A stretch of DNA of 64,000 nucleotides, from contig NC_081830.1 in the NCBI RefSeq assembly GCF_030867095.1, forward strand, positions 33,835,832 through 33,899,831, given 5' to 3'. Under the pieces are notes generated by a model. That model saw only the letters and a list, made by a program, of their open reading frames with translations, was not told the origin of the DNA and made no database searches. Source of the DNA: Alligator mississippiensis. Taxonomy: Eukaryota; Chordata; Crocodylia; Alligatoridae. Of this stretch, positions 13,000 to 24,647 are shown piece after piece; position 1 is the stretch's first letter, and each line of letters opens with the position of its first letter. The position numbers and the translations under genes were made by a program.

Positions 13000-13990
13000 G
13001 GAAGCTGGAGGAATAGGGCAGATTCCCAGACAAGGCAGGGCTAAGCTGCAGCAGGGAGGGTCAGGCTGCCCATTAAATTGAGGAGAAACCCGTGTGGGGT
13101 TTAGGGAGTCACTGATGCAAGGGGTGTAGGGCTCTGGGACATATAAGCCCAGCACCTGGAGACAGGTAGGTGGTCAGGCCTGGTGCATTGTTGGGAACTA
13201 AGCTCTCAGAAGAGAGGGGCTGCAGAGGCAGGCACCAAAGCACCTGGAGAGCGGAGAGGTGAGCACCCAAGGGAAGAAGGGTTGTTTTTGCCTGGTGTGG
13301 GGGAGATTTTTTTCGAAAGTGGTGGCTTGATTTTATTCTGGTTTTAAACTGGAGGACTGGATGTGATTATAAGGGGTTTCCTTGAGGAGCATGCCAAGTT
13401 TTGAGCCCTGCCAGGGCTAGGGGCACAAGATGCAGGCAGCCTGAGGCCAAGAGGGTCAAAGCCTGAACTCTGTGGGGCAGCAGAGGCAGCCTGAAGCTGA
13501 GAGGGCCAGAGCTAGAGCCGCAGAAGGGCAAGACCAGGGCTGGAACCTGGAAGCTAAGGTCTAGTCTGGTGGACCCAGGCTGAAGGGGGCACAGCCAGAG
13601 AAAAGGGGCCAAAGCTGGGAAGGCTGAAATTCCAACAAATGTTTTGAGGCCTGAGAGGCCTATGCATCGTGGTGGAACTGGGCAGCCCTTCAGAAGCAAT
13701 ATCCTATACCCTGTGTGAGACATGGGTGTGAGTATGGGGGCAGACTGACCCTAAACACAGCCTCTAAGGTGCCTGGTGTCCTAGGGCACCAGTAGGGCTG
13801 GAAGGACCACAACAGACTCTGATGACAAGTTTGCAATGAACTGGACCCAGTCTGGGCCCTCAGAGCAGCCTCCCAACCCTTTTTGAGCAATATCAAGGTG
13901 TGGTGGTGAAATAATAGGGAAGGGCACCCGAGGGGCTGGTGCGAGCAGGGGGTGGCACTGTGTCACTGGGAACGGATTCTGTCACAGCAC
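13000..13990. repeat. Dispersed ~1-kb GC-rich repeat, copy 1
   Basis: Shares ordered landmarks with 22830-23870: GAATAGGGCAGA; ATATAAGCCCAG (against ATATAGGCCTGG); AAGTTTTGAGCCCTGCCAGGG followed by GGGCACAAGA and CTGAGGCCAAG; GGTGTCCTAGGGCACCAGTAGGG; a final CTGTCACA. Diverged (roughly 70-75% by eye) with indels. Could be a solo LTR (TATA-like ACATATAAG at 13139) or another retroelement; no coding capacity recognised. Confidence 0.6.
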
Positions 13991-16828
13991 CCAGAGGGGC
14001 AGTGCCCAGCTGCAGGGCTCCATAGTGTTGATGGGTAAATCCTCATCTCCAACCACAGCAGGAAACTTCAGAGGGCTTCAGCGTTCCCCGCTTGTAATTG
14101 GCACAGCATTGAGATGAAATCAAACTGTACCACAACATGCCATTTTGCTTTATGATTTATAACAACAATCTATGATTATGTGCATCAAGACATCGCTGTC
14201 CTCGGCAGGCAGCACAGAGGCAGGATGAGCACAAAGTGCGTGATCGTCACACAAAACAGATTGTTCTGGTGGGCTGGGTTGATGGGTGAGTGGCTGGGCA
14301 AAGAGGCAGGTGTGACAAACACAGATGATGTGGAAAGAAAAGGCCAGCCCCTTTGTGCATGTCTGTCTGCACTGATGCTGTCACAGTTGCAGAATTGCAA
14401 GGGGGTGGGGAGGGGTTCAAGAAGAGGCTGTGCACGGGCTGGCATCTGACTGGGATGGTTTCAGAACAGCATGTCCAGCATCTGTTCAGGGGGCTGGATT
14501 AGATAGAGAACCCTTGTAACCATGCGGATCTATGATAGTTGTGCCTCTTGATAAGCAAAGGAAGCCTGAAAAGTGATGACCTTATTGCCCTGCTTGATTG
14601 TGCTTCTTTTTTAACATTAGGTGGTCTAGAGCTGTCCGAGATGCCTTGCAGTGAAAAACATGAGCTCACAGGTGGCATTGGAGAGAAGCATTTACTCTTG
14701 TTCAAACTGACTCGGGTTTTGGCCTAGCCCCACAGTTGGAAGAAGTGGGTATGACCAGGGCACCCTTATTCAGGAACAATGGCTGGAGCCATTCTTGTCC
14801 AATTCTATTTCTGAGGCAGTCTTTGCCAGGGAGAGGTTTAAACATGCAGCTGAGGTTTCCAGCAATATCTATAGGAGTACAGTGCCCTGCCCAGCTCCTA
14901 GTGACACTCAGGTGGATTTGGGTGCCTGACTCTATGGGCCTCGTGTGAAGTCTGCAATCTCGAGAGCAGAAGATGAGACTCGCCTACCCATTTGTATGGG
15001 CCCAGATGCCTCACACTTAGACAGCCAGGCCCCCATGTCAGACCCCCAAGCATCCCCCCCCTACCATCATTGTGACGCTCCCCTTTCAGAGACCCCACTT
15101 CATGTTCCAGGTCACAGCCTCTACAATCCCCCACACTGTGAGCCAAGCAGGTAAGGACAGCAGTGCCAGATGCTTATAAACAAACAACCCATGGGCTGAG
15201 GGAAGCCAGGCCATCCATAAAATGGGCATATCCCATTGGTTTTAAGAAACAGGAGCTACTCTAGCTTGCAAGACTTGGGTTGCCTATAGCCACTCAGTTG
15301 TAGGATAACCTGTTTCTGATCTGTAGTGTTATTCCCAATGAGTCACACCAGGGACACTAATATATACTCTGTGTCTTCTACCAGCTGGATAAATGAGGAA
15401 AGCTGAGTTGATAACGTTCTGGCTGCTTTTTCATTCCAAGCTCAGGTAGTGCCTCTGCTATCCCTGTTCTTTGGGAGCCAAGAGCAAAACCCTGAACACA
15501 CTCACAGCACTAGAGGCTTTGAGGCAGCTCTTCAGGGCTCCTTTGTCTCCTGCCCTAAACTAATGGAAACTCCTGGCTTTGGAATTGGGGCAGTGTCGTG
15601 TTCCTGTCTGGTCTGATCTGACAGATGCAGGATATGATGGCCATCTCCTGGCAGCAGGAAACCCCAGATTCTGCAGCTTTCTAAAATGGCGGGGGGGGGG
15701 GGCATCATTCAAGTTTGAGATCAGGTAATGGCTATGATTTTGCCATGGGGTACGTTACAGGCTTAAGTAGCCATTGTGGCCAGATCCATTCCCATCTGTC
15801 AGTCATCCAAGTGATACTTTAGGCATCTATTCCATCATGCTCCAGTGCCTGAAAAATCATAAATGCCAAAGGAGAGTGGGATTGGCTACTAGGATGCTGG
15901 CACTCATAGCTGCCTTACTGTGGCAACTTGTCCTTCATGGGTCTTGCCCTGCCAGACACCAAGGGCCAGATCCTATTGCACCTATTGGGCATCTAACAAG
16001 TCTTGGGCACCTAAATGTGATCCTCTTTTGCCCTACTGGAGTCCCTGAAGAAACTCTAATGTAAAAGGTGGGCAAGTCATCTTGCTCTTTGCTTCTTGTG
16101 ACTTCATCTTAAGGCGAAGATGATGGCATGTTATAAGAGAAACAGTTTCCAGGGCCACAAACAGGGTGGAATAGGCTCACATGTAGGCACCTAACAAGTG
16201 GAACAGGACCTCTGCCCAACTGTTAAGGTCCCAAGGACCTCTACAGTTCTGCACACAAGCTGCTACAGCTTTAGCCCCAAGCCAGCACTCTCCAGCCCCT
16301 TGTATCCCTCTCACAGAGGGGACGGTCATCCCAGGCTCCCCAGGAGGCTTCGTGTTTGTTTAGCAGACCCCCGCTGGCAGTGCTAGTGCTGGCCAAAGCT
16401 GGTGAGCAGAGCATACAACAAAGCTGGACACTGGAACAGCTGCTCTGAAGAGTCAGGGGCCATGCAACCTACTGGAAAATCACTGGGTTCCATGCCATTG
16501 GAAATCACTGGGTGCCTGGGGCTCTTGGAAGGGGGTAGGAAGCCCTACCAGGCCTGCTCTGGCACAGCTTAGCCCTAGCAAAGCAGTGGTGGCAGGACCA
16601 CAGGTGCAACATTAACTTTCCTCTAACACTTCATACAGTTCCCTGGGCATCCTGGCTTTTAAAAGGACTGCAGCAGCTGGGGCGGTTGCATGCTCGGACA
16701 CAGATCTGATGTGGGCGAGTTCTGGAAACAGAGGACGGCATGGAGCCAACACGCGTATGGTAGCAGTCCCTCCTGCAGGTGAGTTCTGAGCCTGCTTTAT
16801 TTGTTGGGGGAAGGCTCCCCCTTGTGGT
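13990..16828. other. No gene recognised
   Basis: Unique-looking intergenic DNA with a 12-base G run at 15691. No RNA gene or repeat family identified by eye. Confidence 0.5.
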
Positions 16829-17850
16829 TCATAGATTCATAGATTCATAGATGTTAGGGTCAGAAGGGACCTCAATAGATCATCGAGTCCGACCCCCTGC
16901 ATAGGCAGGAAAGAGTGCTGGGTCTAGATGACCCCAGCTAGATGCTTATCTAAACTCCTCTTGAAGACCCCCAGGGTAGGGGAGAGCACCACCTCCCTTG
17001 GGAGCCCGTTCCAGACCTTGGCCACTCGAACTGTGAAGAAGTTCTTCCTAATGTCCAATCTAAATCTGCTCTCTGCTAGCTTGTGGCCATTATTTCTTGT
17101 AACCCCCGGGGGTGCCTTGGTGAATAAAAACTCACCAATTCCCTTCTGTGCCCCCGTGATGAACTTATAGGCAGCCACAAGGTCGCCTCTCAACCTTCTC
17201 TTGCAGAGGCTGAAAAGGTCCAGTTTCTCTAGTCTCTCCTCGTAGGGCTTGGTCTGTAGGCCCTTAACCATACAAGTGGCCCTTCTCTGGACCCTCTCCA
17301 GGTTATCCGCATCCCTCTTGAAGTGCGGCACCCAGAATTGCAGACAGTACTCCAACTGCGGTCTGACCAGCGCCTGATAGAGGGGAAGTATCACCTCCTT
17401 GGACCTATTCGTCATGCATCTGCTGATGCACAATAAAGTGCCATTGGCTTTTCTGATGGCTTCGTCACACTGCCGACTCAGGTTCATCTTGGAGTCCACT
17501 AGGACTCCAAGATCCCTTTCCACTTCCGTGCCACCCAGCAGGTCATTCCCTAGGCTGTAGGTGTGCCGGACATTTTTCCTCCCTAGCTGCAGCACTTTGC
17601 ATTTCTCCTTGTTGAACTGCATTCTGTTGTTTTCTGCCCATTTGTTCAACCCGTCCAGGTCTGCTTGTAGCTGTTCCCTGCCCTCCAGTGTGTCCACTTC
17701 TCCCCATAGCTTTGTGTCATCTGCAAACTTGGACAGAGTACATTTCACTCCCTCGTCCAAGTCGCTGATGAAGACATTAAAGAGTATCGGTCCAAGGATC
17801 GAGCCCTGCGGGACCCCACTGCCCACACCCTTCCAGGTCGTCCAGCTCCA
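16829..17850 (-). mobile_element. CR1 LINE 3' part (RT motif 4 to tail)
   Basis: A 300-aa open frame (16924-17826, minus) starts at GSGVPQGSILGP and includes an intact FADD box, then the RT thumb and C-terminal domain ([19 protein letters not shown]). The 3' end shows about three tandem ATAGATTC-type octamers (16829-16850), the hallmark CR1 terminus. The 5' truncation, at about 17850, is followed within roughly 65 bp by a foldback element (17914). An intact frame of this length suggests a fairly young insertion. Confidence 0.93.
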
Positions 17851-17913
17851 GTGAGCTCCTGCCGCTGCACTTGGCTGAGATGCACTGGTTTCAGACAGAA
17901 GACAGAAGTCAGG

Positions 17914-18112
17914 CCAACTGTTTTTTGTAAGTTTTCAGGTACAAACACCCTTCTTCAGGCAGACGGAGAGTCTCCCTCTGCCTGAAGAAGGATGTTTGTT
18001 CCCCAAAACTTTTTTCCAACTATTTAGTTGGTCTAATAAAAGATATCACATTTACCCAAAGAACCTTGAGTGCCTATGTCCTTAGACCAACACGGCTACA
18101 ACCAACACCCGT
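17914..18112. mobile_element. Foldback/MITE-like repeat, copy A (with central hairpin)
   Basis: Left arm CCAACTG...TTCAGGTACAAACACCCTTCTTCAGGCAG (17914-17968) is followed at once by its inverted partner CTGCCTGAAGAAGGATGTTTGTTCC...CCAACTATTTAGTTGG (about 17978-18033). Then come TAATAAAAGATATCACATTTACCC and AGACCAACACGGCTACAACC (to 18112). Family core: TCTTTTATTAGACCAACTAA. Class unknown. Confidence 0.65.
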
Positions 18113-18564
18113 AAAGACAGAAGTCAGTACAGCTTAAGCACCTGGCAACAAAGTGGCGTCATGCCTGACTGCAGGGATGGACCTTGCAGGGGAACCTAGA
18201 AGTCCTGTGCTTGGGAAGAGAGAAAAGCCTCAGAATAGGACCCACAGTGGCCAAAATGCTAAGGTTCAGTCCCTTCTCAGCCTCACTGAGTGGGTCAAAC
18301 CCACCAATCCCACTTTCCAGGAGAGTGTCCTGATCAATGGGCTGCATGCTTCTCTGGGTGGCCAGCAGTGGAGAGATGCTCTCCTGCTGAAGCTGTGTCA
18401 CTGTGCAGAGAAGAATTCATGATCCCTTGGGACAGAGCGGGAAGAGGAATCCGTGGCCAGGGAACTGAATAATCCCATGGGAAGTGGAGTCCTGGGTCCC
18501 CACACCAGCTCCTGGGTCTTGTTTCTTTAGCAGTGAACCGTCATTGGCTATCAATAGCTATGGG

Positions 18565-18628
18565 ATCAGGGACCAGAACCCAAGTCTCCCCTCCAGCGGG
18601 AGTGCCCTAATTGCTAGGCTACAGAGAT
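18565..18628 (-). mobile_element. tRNA-derived SINE head
   Basis: The minus strand reads GTAGCCTAGCAATTAGGGCACTC, then GACTTGGGTTCTGGTCCC: box A- and B-like blocks about 30 bases apart. No paired acceptor stem. Confidence 0.5.
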
Positions 18629-18780
18629 GTGCACGCTTGTTCTCTCTCTCACTGGCCTAATGAATCTTGAGTAAGACTCTGCAAAACGCAAGGATCTGGG
18701 ATTGGCACAGCTTCAACAGGAGGAATGGAAAATCCTTCCACACCCCCTACCACACACTCACAGAAGACTATAACCTGCTC

Positions 18781-18895
18781 ATTAGAGTACTGTCCTGGGA
18801 GACACGGATTTGAACCCCCTCAGCTAGAGGTAGCCATTGAACCCAGGTCTTCTCCTTCCTGCGCAAGTGCTCTAAACACTAGCTTATTATATAAA
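18781..18895. mobile_element. Head-to-tail-opposed pair of tRNA-like heads
   Basis: The + strand has TTAGAGTACTGTCCTGGGAGACACGGATTTGAACCCCC. The minus strand of the next 60 bases has GTTTAGAGCACTTGCGCAGGAAGG...GACCTGGGTTCAATGG. The two tRNA-like units face each other and form an imperfect inverted repeat. Confidence 0.5.
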
Positions 18896-18964
18896 GGGAG
18901 GTGAAACTCTCATACCGTTATGTCCACCTTGGGCTATCCTGGAAAAGAAAGGGTTGCTGCAGGT

Positions 18965-19493
18965 TGTCATAACCAAATAAGTTGAGTGCCCCTGTCACAA
19001 TAGAACTGCCCAATTACTTTCAAATTTGGTACGTTCTGCCTCATTAGCTATTCTTACCTGACAGTCTGTTATTGGCTACTCTAAATGTATAAAACTCCGT
19101 GCAGCTTCCGCCCAAGTCGGAGAGCTCTGAGTACGTGGTAGAGTACAGAGAACTTTGCCACGTGGAAGAGAAAAGCTGGCGGACTGGCCATCCTCCAACA
19201 TCTCCCCGTCCTCGACCGTCCCGACGTATCCTTCATCCTGCATGCTCGTTACTGTCTACAAACTCGCCGGCTCGCTTTGGTCGCCAGTTACCTGTAACCA
19301 CGCAAGCAACTCGTTACCTGTAACTACGTAAGCAGCCTTACCACCTGCGCTGCAACCATCAGCGGCGTAAGTAAAGTTAAAGTAAAAGTTATTTTGCAAC
19401 CAATATGCTGTGTCCCACCTCTCCATCCACCAGCCCGCCTGATGGCTGAGTAATCAGCAATCCTCCTCAAGTCGGCTCCGGCCGTCTGAGACA
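18965..19493 (+). mobile_element. Solo LTR with 5-bp target duplication
   Basis: A 529-bp block starts TGTCATAACC and ends CTGAGACA, giving TGTC/GACA inverted ends. It is flanked by direct CAGGT repeats (18960-18964 and 19494-19498). A TATA box (TGTATAAAAC, 19086-19095) lies 120 bp in, and the first part is CCAAT-poor and AT-rich, then GC/CpG-rich, which supports + orientation. No canonical AATAAA was found in it. A 5-bp duplication fits gypsy-like or some endogenous retroviral LTRs. No internal region is present, so it is a recombination remnant. Family not recognised. Confidence 0.65.
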
Positions 19494-20223
19494 CAGGTTT
19501 GTTTCTGAGGATCTTAATCCTATCATTGTGTGTGAGAACAGTCAGTCAGTATCTTATAAGCATCAGCTCAGTGGCAAGGATAGTTAGTAGATTGCCAGTG
19601 AAATGATATTTCCACACAAAGAATATTAGTCTTCTTTGAAGTAAAGTCCCAGGGTCTCTGGATTTACCTTCTCATTTTTTCCTCTTTAGAGAATAGTGTT
19701 GCTCCGCAGAGCAGGATCGCTTCCAGATAAAATGTAGAAAGAGCAAAGCCAGTCTATTTAGTCTATAATGTGCAAATCAACCGTGCCTTCAATTCTCTCA
19801 CTGTCACTGGACCCCAGCTTGTCCTCTACAAATTGCTCTTTCTTGACATTGTCAGAAGCTCATCTGCCCAGCAAGGTTCAGCTTCATTTCCTTGACTGTC
19901 ACTGGGTCTTGGCCTTTCTTCCTGCAAGTCTCTCCGTAGTGACTCTGTAGCAGAAAGCCCCCTTTTCCTCTTGCCTGCATTTGCTCTCCCCTCTTTGGAT
20001 ATGTTTCTCTTTTTCTACCTTTTCTTCCTTCCTCTCTCTTTCACTTTAAGATAAGGAATTGTGTTTTAAAATTTGTATGCGTGCATTTTGTATCTCCCCT
20101 TGTAGTTTGGTATTTTTATCTATTTGCGTGCCATGGCATTTGTAGCTTATATTTTATACTCCTCACCTTTCAACTTTCAACTGAATGTGTTTAGTTTCAT
20201 AAGTAAATTATACATTGTAACAA

Positions 20224-21007
20224 TGTTAATAAGGGCAGGAATCAAACTGCCCTTCCCTGTATCAGGCTGGCCTCTGAAAGAGTGAGTGAATCAGTGATTG
20301 AATGTGTAACATGGAAGCAAACAGCAATTATCACCTGGAAGCTGAAGATCAACCAACGGAAGAACTCAATAGAAGACAGTGTAACAACCGGGAAATCTCT
20401 AAACGTCACTGATCAAGGGCTAAAAGCCCTGGTCTGAGTTAATCAACACCAGAGACCAACTTTTGGGCTGAATATCTCCAGATCGACCACTCCCAGAGCC
20501 CTATTCTAAATTCATTAATGGACTCCCAAACCTGCATGCACATGCGGACAACCCCTGAGGCTGACAGATGCCATCCAGTAGCCACCAAGGGGGGGGGGGG
20601 AGGGGGGAAGTCCCACGAGGGTCAATGTCCCCTGGATTGGGCAAACCTGAAAACTGGGGAGTCACCAAAGTCTGCCAAGGACAGATAAAAGGCAGTGAAA
20701 AGTGACCCTCAGGGGCGCCCTCTTGATCTCCAACTCGACCAGACCTGTCCAGCCAGAAGGACCAGCTGGCGACCCCCTTCTGGAAGATAACACCACACTG
20801 AAAGAAGCCTCAATGACAGACTCCAGCGCTTGTAGGATAGGTATACCTGACTCTGTAGCCTGCTACTGTGTGTGTGTGTGTGTGTATGTGTGTGCATGTG
20901 TACGTGTGTGTGTGTGGGGGGACCAGTCCCAAGGTTTATGATTACAGTGTTTCAATCTGCCTAATAAACTAGAATTTTAAGGATCCCGAGTTGGACATTT
21001 GTAGCCA
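20224..21007 (+). mobile_element. Probable solo LTR (endogenous-retrovirus-like)
   Basis: Carries a TATA-like GATAAAAGG at about 20685, an AATAAA signal at about 20961 and a terminal CA. The proposed ends TGTTAATAAG...GTAGCCA are flanked by direct ACAA (20220-20223 and 21008-21011), the 4-bp size usual for gamma-type elements. A TG microsatellite (20869-20916) lies between the TATA and the poly-A signal and a G run at 20589-20600, so the region has been modified since insertion. The ends rest on a 4-base match and are less certain than the promoter and poly-A layout. Confidence 0.45.
20869..20922. repeat. (TG)n microsatellite with interruptions
   Basis: TG units broken by TATG, CATG and TACG, then a G run. 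It lies inside the LTR candidate. Confidence 0.9.
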
Positions 21008-21009
21008 AC

Positions 21010-22830
21010 AACTCTGTCTAGGATATTATCAGATTATTTACTTTAAGGAACCAGAGGAAAAAACAAAGTGCCAGTTAATTCGGGGGGGTCTGCCCCAAAA
21101 GAGCCTCTTCAGTCATTTTCTTTTTTAGCTTCTGTTTTCTCTTATCATTCCCTCATGTCCCATTTTTACATATCTACACAGGCGCAAAAGAGAGGGAACA
21201 TCTGCATGTTTTTGCCTACGCTTCTTGTACAATGCAGTAGGCAATGGAATAATCCCACTCCATCCCCCCATCCCCAATCGCCCATTATTTCAAGCAGTAT
21301 CAGTGTGGTTTCCTAATAGCCAGGGCCCTTGAAAGCCTGGTATTTACTGGCAGTTGGCTCCCTCCCTTCCATCCCCTAGTGTCTGGTCAAGATAATTTCT
21401 GGTAAGGCTACTACTTGATGTGCACAGATGTTGCTTGCAATTAATATTTTACTCATCCTATTTTATGGAGTATATCATGATTGTGTGGTGGAGGGGGACA
21501 GGACCCAACAGGGGGCTGTCAGATGCATCATGGAGGAAAAAATGGGTACATTAGGAAGCTGTGGTTTGGCATAGGTGAGGCCCACAGCAAGATCCCTGGG
21601 GTATCCAAGCCTGGGGAAAAGATATACCATGTGCTATGTCCAGTTAGAGCTATAATCAGTTATGAGGCCAAGCCCAAGACAAGAGCACTCTTTTTTTTTT
21701 CATAGTGTGTGGCAAGGACATCCCAGGCTCATAATTTATCAGCTGTAAATTTGTGTTGTGAAGGAAAAAGCCCTTTTGTTTAATTTGAATGAAACCATTC
21801 GGGCAGGATTACTTAGCAGTTGATGTTATATACCCTGAATTCTCATAGGGATAATGTAAACTTCATCCTACATGTGACGTCAGATACTCTGGTAGATGCG
21901 CTCTTGTAAACTATTTTGTAAAACAAATGTTTGTGCTCTACCACAAAAGAGGTTGCCAGAGGAGAAGACCACCCACCAGCGGCTGCCTTAATGATCCACA
22001 CTGACCTGCTTGGCCCCTGATTTTATCACAGAATTATGAGGGGATCAGTGAAAGGACTCTTCAAATGACATGCATCTCAGCTCAAAGCTAGGTCTGCTGG
22101 AATTTGCAATGGAGACCTCCCAACTAAGAGAGCCAGGCACTGTCAGGATCAGGATTAGAGATTACAAGCCTGAACCACTGTGGCAGTTTCTGGGTATGCC
22201 TACACTGCAAGGTAGCCAGAAACAGTAGTTTAGGGTGAGTTTCTTGCTGTTGCAGCTACAGATACTGCCGCAGCCTAAGCCACATCCTTTTGTCTTACTA
22301 AATAAAAGTGCCAGGCTCGACCTGCAAACTTAGCCCCAGTTTTACAACCAGGATTGGTCCCACTGAAATCAAAGGTCCTCCAGAGCTTGATGGCCCACAG
22401 CATGATTAAGGCACACCAATTTCCACAGCCAGCAGTATATGAGAGGGGGATATAACTAGTATCACATCTGGCCACCTTTGGCTACACAGCTCAAATGGCA
22501 ATGTACTCAGCTGAGTTCAGTGGGGGAAGCCTTTGGTGTGTCTGAAGCAGGGCTTGACTCATGCCTCTAGAACCATAGCAATGTACCTGGACTGCTCTGC
22601 CCGCACAATCCTGCTCCTACTAAAATAAATGAGACAAAGGATGTGAGAAAAGCAATTCAAGTGTGTAACAGGGAGCCAGGGGCTCCTGTTAGTTTAAGGG
22701 AGAAGCTACAGCAGGGATGTTCCCAGGTTGGGGAAGACTGCACATTATGAGCTAACTTCAGGGAAGTAGGCAGCCAGGGACTGTAGGCTACAAGTGTCTA
22801 TTGTGGAGCTGGTTGTGGAGCTAGCAGGAG
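21010..22830. other. No gene recognised
   Basis: Intergenic DNA. GGGTATGCCTACACTGCAAGG at 22192-22212 resembles the start of Harbinger-type MITEs common in reptiles, but no matching end is found. Confidence 0.45.
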
Positions 22831-23870
22831 GAGAATAGGGCAGAGCCCTGGTTAGGCAACAGGTACGGTGCTGGCAGTAAGCTGCCCTGGAGGCTGAGGT
22901 GGCACACCTGCAGTGGGCCAGGGGAACAGCTGACTGGAAAGGGAGGAGCCAGGGGATATAGGCCTGGGCAGGGGGGCAGTGCAGCTCTGACACTGGCAGG
23001 GAGAGGAGCTTCTGCCAGCTCAGGCTGGTGAGCTGTGGGTGCTTCAAGCCATGGCAGGTACTCACGGGGCTGAGAGAGCCACAGAGTGGGAAGGTGGCTG
23101 TGCCGCAGTATGATGACCCAGAGAGGGAGTGTTTGAGTTGGATGCAGTTGCTTGGATTTTCATTCTCGTTCACACTGGAGGATGGGTGTGGCTGGAGGGG
23201 TGGGAAAGGAGGCAGCAGGGGTGCCAGAGTGGCACACCAAGTTTGGAGCCCTGCTAGGGGCAGGGCACAAGACAGAAGCAAGCTCAGGCCAAGGAGACCA
23301 GGACCTGAACTTGAGTGTAGGGGAACAGAAGCAGCCTGAAGCCAAGTTGGTCCCAGCCTGAGACCAGAGAGGGTGACTGAGGCAGCCAGGGGCTAATGAC
23401 AGGCTGGGACTGAAAGGCTATGCCAGAAACAGTGGGTCTAGGCTAGCAGTCTGCAGCCAGAGTCACCTGTAGGCTAAGGCTAAGAAGGCCGAAGCTTATA
23501 CAACGGAGTAACTGTGGATAGTGACAGCTGTGAAACATGGGTGCAGTGTAGGGAAGAAAGAGTCTATGGATGGCCCTTAAGGCAGTGGGTGCCCTAAGGC
23601 ACTAACAGGGCCAAGAGGGGCCCCACTTAAGGCAGAGAGGAAAGGACTAGGGGTGTCATCTGGGTATGGGAGGGACCCACTGGCCAAAGCAGGCTGGGGC
23701 TTGCTCAGGGACTCTGGGGCAGCCTCCCTTCTCCAACTGAAAATAACTCCATCAAGGTATGGCAGGAGAAAGGAAAAGGGACGATGCCCTGAGGAACCAG
23801 AGTAGGGCAGGAGCCGCGTAGGTTCCAGGGGGCATCATGGCCACCCCTGGGGCTTGGTGCTGTCACATGG
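22830..23870. repeat. Dispersed ~1-kb GC-rich repeat, copy 2
   Basis: Homologous to 13000-13990 in the same orientation: AAGTTTGGAGCCCTGCTAGGGGCAGGGCACAAGA, GGTGCCCTAAGGCACTAACAGGG, TCAAGGTATGG...GGAAAAGGGACGATGCCCTGAGG, ending GGTGCTGTCACA. A TATA-like GGATATAGG lies near 22956. The same layout in both copies suggests one transposon family. Confidence 0.6.
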
Positions 23871-23959
23871 AGTTTAAAGGTTAATAGACATTGCACAGAC
23901 CAAGGAAACTCCACCACATCCAGCTGGCATGGGGTTACAAGGCCTCTGGCCTCTCATGG

Positions 23960-24590
23960 TGAAGCACTGGGGTCTCCAGTCCCTGAGCTGCATTAAGACT
24001 GCAGGGGTGTACAGTCTACTGGTGACAGCTGTGGGACTTCCATGAGGGGGTCTCCAGCTCCTGGCAGAAGTAGTCTCTAGTCTCTCAGCAGTGAAGGCAG
24101 GGGTGCAACCGTCACCAGCAGGAGATCCCCTCACTCCCACCACAGGACCAAACACCTGCTCCCCCCACCCCAACACCACTGCAGAGAGACCAGAGACCAC
24201 CCAGCAATGGTGGTGGCAAGGCGGTCTCTGGTTTCTCAGTGGTAGCATGGGAGCAGGGGTGTCCAGTCTCCTGGTGGAGCAATTGCCACCCAGGATGCAG
24301 GGGTATCTGAAAAGATCAGAGATTCCTGCACTACTACTCCCACCAAGAAATGGGAGACACCCTGACTCCACTGCCATCACTGTGGGGAGATCCCTGTGCT
24401 CTAATCACCACCACTGGGAGACTCAAGACCGTCCCTTCCCCAAATGCAACCACCCTGTTGCTAAGAGACCATTTCCCCCCACAAACCCTCTCTGCTGCCA
24501 CCACCACCACTTCCAGAAGACCCCCACACCCCTGCTGCCACCACCATGACACCAGAGACCTGCCTGACACCACTGCTGAGGGACTTGGAA
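23960..24590. repeat. Degenerate minisatellite-like region
   Basis: Loose repeats of a roughly 80-120-bp unit with GTCTCTGGT/GTCTCCAGT, AGCAGGGGTG, CTCCTGGTGGAGC and GAGACC motifs, in both orientations (CCACCACTGGGAGACTC later). The open frames here (24091-24549 and others) come from the repeats and have no recognisable domain. Confidence 0.4.
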
Positions 24591-24647
24591 ATGTGTCAAA
24601 TGTTAGGTCTGCCCATATTCTAACAGGCACTATTTTTGAGCACTTAT

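Noticed and set aside
18781..18895. Possible functional tRNA genes
   Set aside because: Box A/B-like blocks are present but no closing acceptor stem or sound anticodon arm. Better explained as SINE heads.
22745..23281. 178-aa minus-strand open frame
   Set aside because: Falls inside the 1-kb dispersed repeat, and the homologous copy at 13 kb does not keep it open in an equivalent way.
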